Translations under genes and position numbers: made by a program
Shown: piece after piece, positions 63,382 to 64,000 of the stretch
Numbering within the stretch: the stretch's first letter is position 1
Layout: each line of letters starts with the position of its first letter
NCBI GenBank assembly: GCA_001314865.1
Contig: LJZR01000013.1
Span: forward strand, 87,174-151,173
Length of the DNA: 64,000 nucleotides
Direction: 5' to 3'
DNA from: Phormidesmis priestleyi Ana
GTDB taxonomy: Bacteria; Cyanobacteriota; Cyanobacteriia; Phormidesmidales; Phormidesmidaceae
Notes under the pieces: model-generated
The model's database searches: none
What the model was told of the DNA's origin: nothing
What the model saw: the letters and a program-made list of their open reading frames with translations, nothing else

Positions 63382-63412
63382 ATATCAATGTGTACATTGT
63401 GCGCATTGATAT
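63382..63412. other. 9-bp perfect inverted repeat
   Basis: ATATCAATG (63382-63390) and CATTGATAT (63404-63412) with a 13-bp spacer, in the gap between the psbA terminator and the HTH gene promoter. Operator-like; no regulator known. Confidence 0.4.
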
Positions 63413-63471
63413 AAATACAGTTGAGCCGATTTGGAAAATGAGAGTTGAATTGTCATTAAAAAATTGTCATT

Positions 63472-63505
63472 AAAAAAGCGCCTCCCCGAAGGAAGGCGCT
63501 TTTTT
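63472..63505 (-). terminator. psbA rho-independent terminator
   Basis: On the minus strand GCGCCTTCC-TTCG-GGGAGGCGC (one T-G pair, UUCG tetraloop) is preceded by A6 and followed by T6, so it could work in both directions. It lies ~75 nt after the psbA stop. A second hairpin GTCAAAACGC/GCGTTTGAC lies between (63517-63538). Confidence 0.92.
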
Positions 63506-63562
63506 AAGAACCCTAGTCAAAACGCTAGGCGTTTGACAAAAGGATTCACATCGCTACGAACC

Positions 63563-64000
<438 letters not shown>

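Overview
This is chromosomal DNA from a cyanobacterium. It carries a phycobilisome rod-core linker (cpcG), the Mg-chelatase ATPase gene chlI, the ndhAIGE block of the photosynthetic NDH-1 complex, the cyanobacterial type of glutamate-cysteine ligase, a psbA (D1) gene cut by the right edge, and many copies of the HIP1 octamer GCGATCGC. The abundant short intergenic tandem repeats and the gene content fit a Leptolyngbya/Phormidesmis-like lineage, but I infer that only loosely. I see no insertion sequence, prophage, CRISPR array or rRNA operon.

Layout. 0-2.1 kb: 5' part of nth on the minus strand, tRNA-Tyr, tRNA-Thr, a small conserved-looking protein and rpe. 2.4-4.1 kb: an exported subtilase-like protein with a divergent active site. 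4.2-12.8 kb: a metal (probably copper) resistance island. An RppA/RppB-type two-component system whose sensor has a His-rich periplasmic loop is divergent from a shortened periplasmic adaptor, a heavy-metal RND pump, a DUF411 lipoprotein and a Tat-type multicopper oxidase; tRNA-His closes it. 13.3-16.4 kb: siroheme genes (chelatase, cobA) and an RluD-type pseudouridine synthase. 16.5-26.5 kb: cpcG, mobA, two membrane proteins, dxs, a secreted Cys-repeat protein, the lptA-lptB-lptF/G operon and a DUF309 protein. 26.7-34 kb: glmM, a GDSL esterase, an ABC-2 permease, an AMIN-domain protein, a thioredoxin-like protein and a spore-photoproduct-lyase-type radical SAM enzyme. 34-38.2 kb: dnaK followed by dnaJ; the DnaK carries a 324-residue Tyr-rich disordered tail. 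38.3-50.5 kb: tRNA-Leu, gshA-trmL, a LysM/M23 peptidase, a CAU-anticodon tRNA, two peroxiredoxins, tRNA-Ser, alr, an HNH nuclease, a DHH phosphoesterase and gltA. 50.7-54.7 kb: ndhA-ndhI-ndhG-ndhE-nadK. 54.7-64 kb: a CHASE2-GGDEF diguanylate cyclase, DUF928, cupin, GST, the chlI-ruvC-hypothetical operon, tRNA-Pro, an HTH protein set among palindromic repeats, and a psbA whose 3' part is out of frame.

The points most worth a second look are: (i) psbA appears to lack 5 nt just before the codons for the Mn-cluster ligands; (ii) a short palindromic repeat, consensus GGATTGTCCTNAGGAC, clusters at 58.9-63.2 kb, both around the HTH gene and inside the GST coding sequence; (iii) the DnaK tail has Tyr about every five residues over much of its length and no Lys; (iv) five TTCAT repeats at 11/13-bp spacing lie between the two-component system and the metal-efflux genes it probably controls; (v) the RND adaptor appears to lack its lipoyl/hairpin region; (vi) an orphan plus-strand terminator and several perfect inverted repeats lie in gaps without genes. 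A window-wide trend is 11-26-bp tandem duplications between genes that also spill into coding sequences.
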